From Lachnospiraceae bacterium (lineage in GTDB: Bacteria > Bacillota > Clostridia > Lachnospirales > Lachnospiraceae), in contig CAAGFP010000162.1 of the NCBI GenBank assembly GCA_900769175.1, forward strand, positions 1 through 7,361: a DNA stretch of 7,361 bases. The letters are read 5' to 3'. Below the pieces are notes generated by a model that made no database searches, had not been told where the DNA came from, and saw only the letters and a program-made list of their open reading frames with translations. A program made the position numbers and the translations under genes. This document shows positions 6,290 through 7,361 of this stretch, one piece after another (the stretch's first letter is position 1; every line of letters begins with the position of its first letter).

Positions 6290-6523
6290 CTACTTGTTTT
6301 CCTCTGTTGGTGGATGTGTACCAGTCATAGAATTAGCACACTCTCTACTCATCTGCTCAAACAGAATATCAAGTTCATCGTCTGTCAGTTCTTCACCGTT
6401 TCTCTGTTTTTGAAGAACAAGTTCAACCTTGCTTTTGTATTCGTTTTCGTCAGTAAAATACTTTTCTCTTATTTCTTTCGGAAAAAAATCAGCCGGTTCA
6501 GAATATCGAATTTTGTTTGTCAT
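6290..6523 (-). CDS. Small acidic protein of unknown function
   Basis: I do not recognise this 77-residue protein. The ATG at 6523 is chosen because GGGGG lies 5 nt upstream; a GTG at 6535 in the same frame would add four residues but has no ribosome site. The chain starts MTNKIRYSEPADFFPKEIRE and has a charged helical centre with a short motif NGEELTDDELDILFEQM, then a polar tail. There is no signal peptide or membrane segment. It follows the helix-turn-helix gene in the same direction after about 38 nt, so the two probably share a transcript. Such pairs of a small acidic protein and a small regulator are common in mobile elements, but its role cannot be inferred. Confidence 0.6.
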   Translation of the reverse strand: MTNKIRYSEPADFFPKEIREKYFTDENEYKSKVELVLQKQRNGEELTDDELDILFEQMSRECANSMTGTHPPTEENK

Positions 6524-6550
6524 TTTATCCCCCACATATTATAAGAATTG

Positions 6551-6564
6551 TAGCTATATAGCTA
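6551..6564. repeat. 14-bp perfect palindrome at the end of the HTH gene
   Basis: TAGCTATATAGCTA is self-complementary and overlaps the stop codon of the upstream gene. A further CTAG-AATC-type echo follows (GCTAGCAATCAGCTAG). It may be an operator or a chance AT-rich palindrome. Confidence 0.4.
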
Positions 6565-6873
6565 GCAATCAGCTAGTAAAACATTGCATTTGGCATATTT
6601 CATTTGAATATATCTTTGTGAATAATGTAATTCATCGGCTATTCTTTCAAATGTATATCCCTCATATACCTTTAATTCAACTATTTTTCGGGATAGTTCA
6701 TCAGAAATACTGCTTATTTTATCCCTAATATCTTGCAATTTGTTTTCAGTATCCACTATATCTTCAGATACTTCATTTATGTAATTCAAGCATTTATTGT
6801 TTTTGGATATATCGTATAACGCTTGTATACGCTCGATATCAGCCTTTCTGCACTCATTAAGCAGAAATACTTT
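6562..6873 (-). CDS. Sigma-70 region 4-like helix-turn-helix protein, 5' end disturbed
   Basis: The open frame runs from a stop at 6874-6876 to TAG at 6562-6564, about 103 codons. Its C-terminal half (SISDELSRKIVELKVYEGY, then TFERIADELHYSQRYIQMKY) is a clear sigma region 4 type helix-turn-helix, as in the small phage and integrative-element regulators. The N-terminal half is helical and probably a coiled coil (CRKADIERIQALYDIS, DIVDTENKLQDIRDKIS). The frame contains no ATG that fits; a TTG at 6789 has no ribosome site. By contrast ATG at 6879-6881 has GGTGG 7 nt upstream and a good promoter behind it, but is in another frame. Adding one base in AGAAAG near 6870-6875 would join MYRK to VFLLNECRKADIERI. 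So this is either a recent frameshift pseudogene or a sequencing error. A short protein from an internal start remains possible. Confidence 0.6.
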   Translation of the reverse strand, partial: KVFLLNECRKADIERIQALYDISKNNKCLNYINEVSEDIVDTENKLQDIRDKISSISDELSRKIVELKVYEGYTFERIADELHYSQRYIQMKYAKCNVLLADC

Positions 6874-6902
6874 CTATACATCAACTCACCACCAAACGCA
6901 AA

Positions 6903-6942
6903 ATAAGAGCCTCTGTGACTGTTATATCACAATGACTCTTAT
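6903..6942. promoter_or_regulatory. Operator-like dyad centred on the -10 box
   Basis: ATAAGAG (6903-6909) and CTCTTAT (6936-6942) are exact inverse repeats. Nested GTGA (6915-6918) and TCAC (6927-6930) share the same centre, near 6922.5, inside the -10 box. A two-fold symmetric site in this place would let a dimeric repressor block the promoter. It could also be a hairpin in DNA or RNA. Autoregulation by the HTH protein is inference. Confidence 0.5.
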
Positions 6943-6949
6943 CAATCAA
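6921..6949 (-). promoter_or_regulatory. Extended -10 promoter of the HTH gene
   Basis: TTGATT (6944-6949) and TATAAC (6921-6926) are 17 bp apart on the minus strand, and TG precedes the -10 by one base (TGATATAAC). Transcription would start near 6914, about 30 nt before the ATG at 6881. This supports 6881 as the original start of the HTH gene. Confidence 0.65.
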
Positions 6950-6972
6950 TATATTCGGTTTTATTTTGTTAG

Positions 6973-7119
6973 ATTTTCGATTTGTTCATCTGGCGGATTA
7001 TAAATGCACAACATCATTTCGCAAATATCGTCTATCTTGGACACTCTGATGTATCTGTAACTGCCAGCGTATATGCTGATGTACTTGATTCAAGCAGAAG
7101 AAAAACCTCTCTTTGTTAA
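6973..7119 (+). pseudogene. C-terminal remnant of a tyrosine recombinase (integrase)
   Basis: The plus-strand frame reads INAQHHFAN and then IVYLGHSDVSVTASVYADVL, ending at TAA 7117-7119. LGHSD with VYADV ten residues on is the conserved His and the nucleophilic Tyr region of tyrosine recombinases. NAQHHFA resembles the NAHxLRHTFA box that normally lies about 25 residues earlier, so about 15-20 residues between are missing. The bulk of the protein upstream, including the catalytic Arg in its full context, is absent; a stop lies at 6970-6972. It marks a former integrative element or prophage. Confidence 0.75.
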
Positions 7120-7361
7120 CGTTTTGAGAGCGAGAAAAGCCCTGAAATAAGGGATTTGGGGGTAGCAGTGTTGCATATGTGTTGTATACGGTAGACTGTC
7201 CACACATTCCTACCTCTAACTAATCAAATAGTTCTAATATTTCCTTTTCTCCCCAATACTCATTTGGATAAATCGATATATCATGTTAAAAATTCCATGA
7301 GCTGTCACAGGTTTGCTCTGACTCGCTGTCCCGATGTTACCCATCTTTCTGTCACTGTTTC
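7120..7361. other. Region after the integrase remnant, no recognised gene
   Basis: Just after the integrase tail is a short dyad CCCT-GAAATA-AGGG (7140-7153) with no T-tract, in the place where attachment sites of such elements often lie. A minus-strand frame is open from the window edge to TAG at 7234-7236 (about 41 codons, with TAHGIFNMIYRFIQMSIGEK). It could be the end of a gene outside the window, but I do not recognise it. Confidence 0.35.

Noticed and set aside
6314..6728. Plus-strand frames opposite the small protein and the HTH gene
   Set aside because: Low-complexity, rich in Phe/Ser/Tyr as expected from antisense of AT-rich genes, and without ribosome sites.
6998..7207. Minus-strand 69-codon frame opposite the integrase remnant
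   Set aside because: The plus strand there reads a clear tyrosine-recombinase tail, so this frame is its shadow.
1..7361. CRISPR array
   Set aside because: No regularly spaced direct repeats are visible anywhere in the window.

Overview
The window looks like low-GC Firmicutes DNA, most likely a Clostridia or Lachnospiraceae-type genome. The grounds are A+T-rich intergenic DNA, strong AGGAGG-type ribosome binding sites, sigma-A promoters with 17-18 bp spacers, and the gene families present. This placement is inference, since no rRNA or marker gene is present.

Left part (1-1376, minus strand): the window opens inside a pseudaminic acid synthase gene (pseI) with its own promoter. It is a step of the pathway that supplies pseudaminic acid, a sugar usually put on flagellin or surface polymers. 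The reading frame does not stop at the end of the SAF domain. It runs into a second domain beginning near Met356 that resembles a Rossmann-type or formyltransferase-like N-terminus and leaves the window.

Centre (1376-4702, minus strand): a two-gene ABC exporter operon of the MacB/FtsX type, with an ATPase followed by an eight-helix permease. Upstream lie a consensus promoter, a leader RNA with the hallmarks of the manganese-sensing yybP-ykoY riboswitch, an intrinsic terminator, and a 130-150 bp block of perfect and nested inverted repeats that looks like an inserted repeat element. Taken together this suggests an ABC exporter operon under Mn2+-riboswitch attenuation, which is not one of the usual partners of this riboswitch.

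Divergent from the riboswitch promoter is a YdhF-like aldo/keto reductase gene (4837-5763, plus strand) with its own TTGTCA/TATAAT promoter.

Right part (5760-7361) is a graveyard of accessory DNA. It holds a deleted and frameshifted remnant of an AAA_14/DUF4143 ATPase, a small orphan protein, and a sigma-70-region-4-like helix-turn-helix gene whose 5' end appears frameshifted behind a good promoter with an overlapping dyad. It also holds the C-terminal tail of a tyrosine recombinase (LGHSD...VYADV). The mix suggests a decayed integrative element or prophage. The last about 240 bp hold no gene that I recognise.
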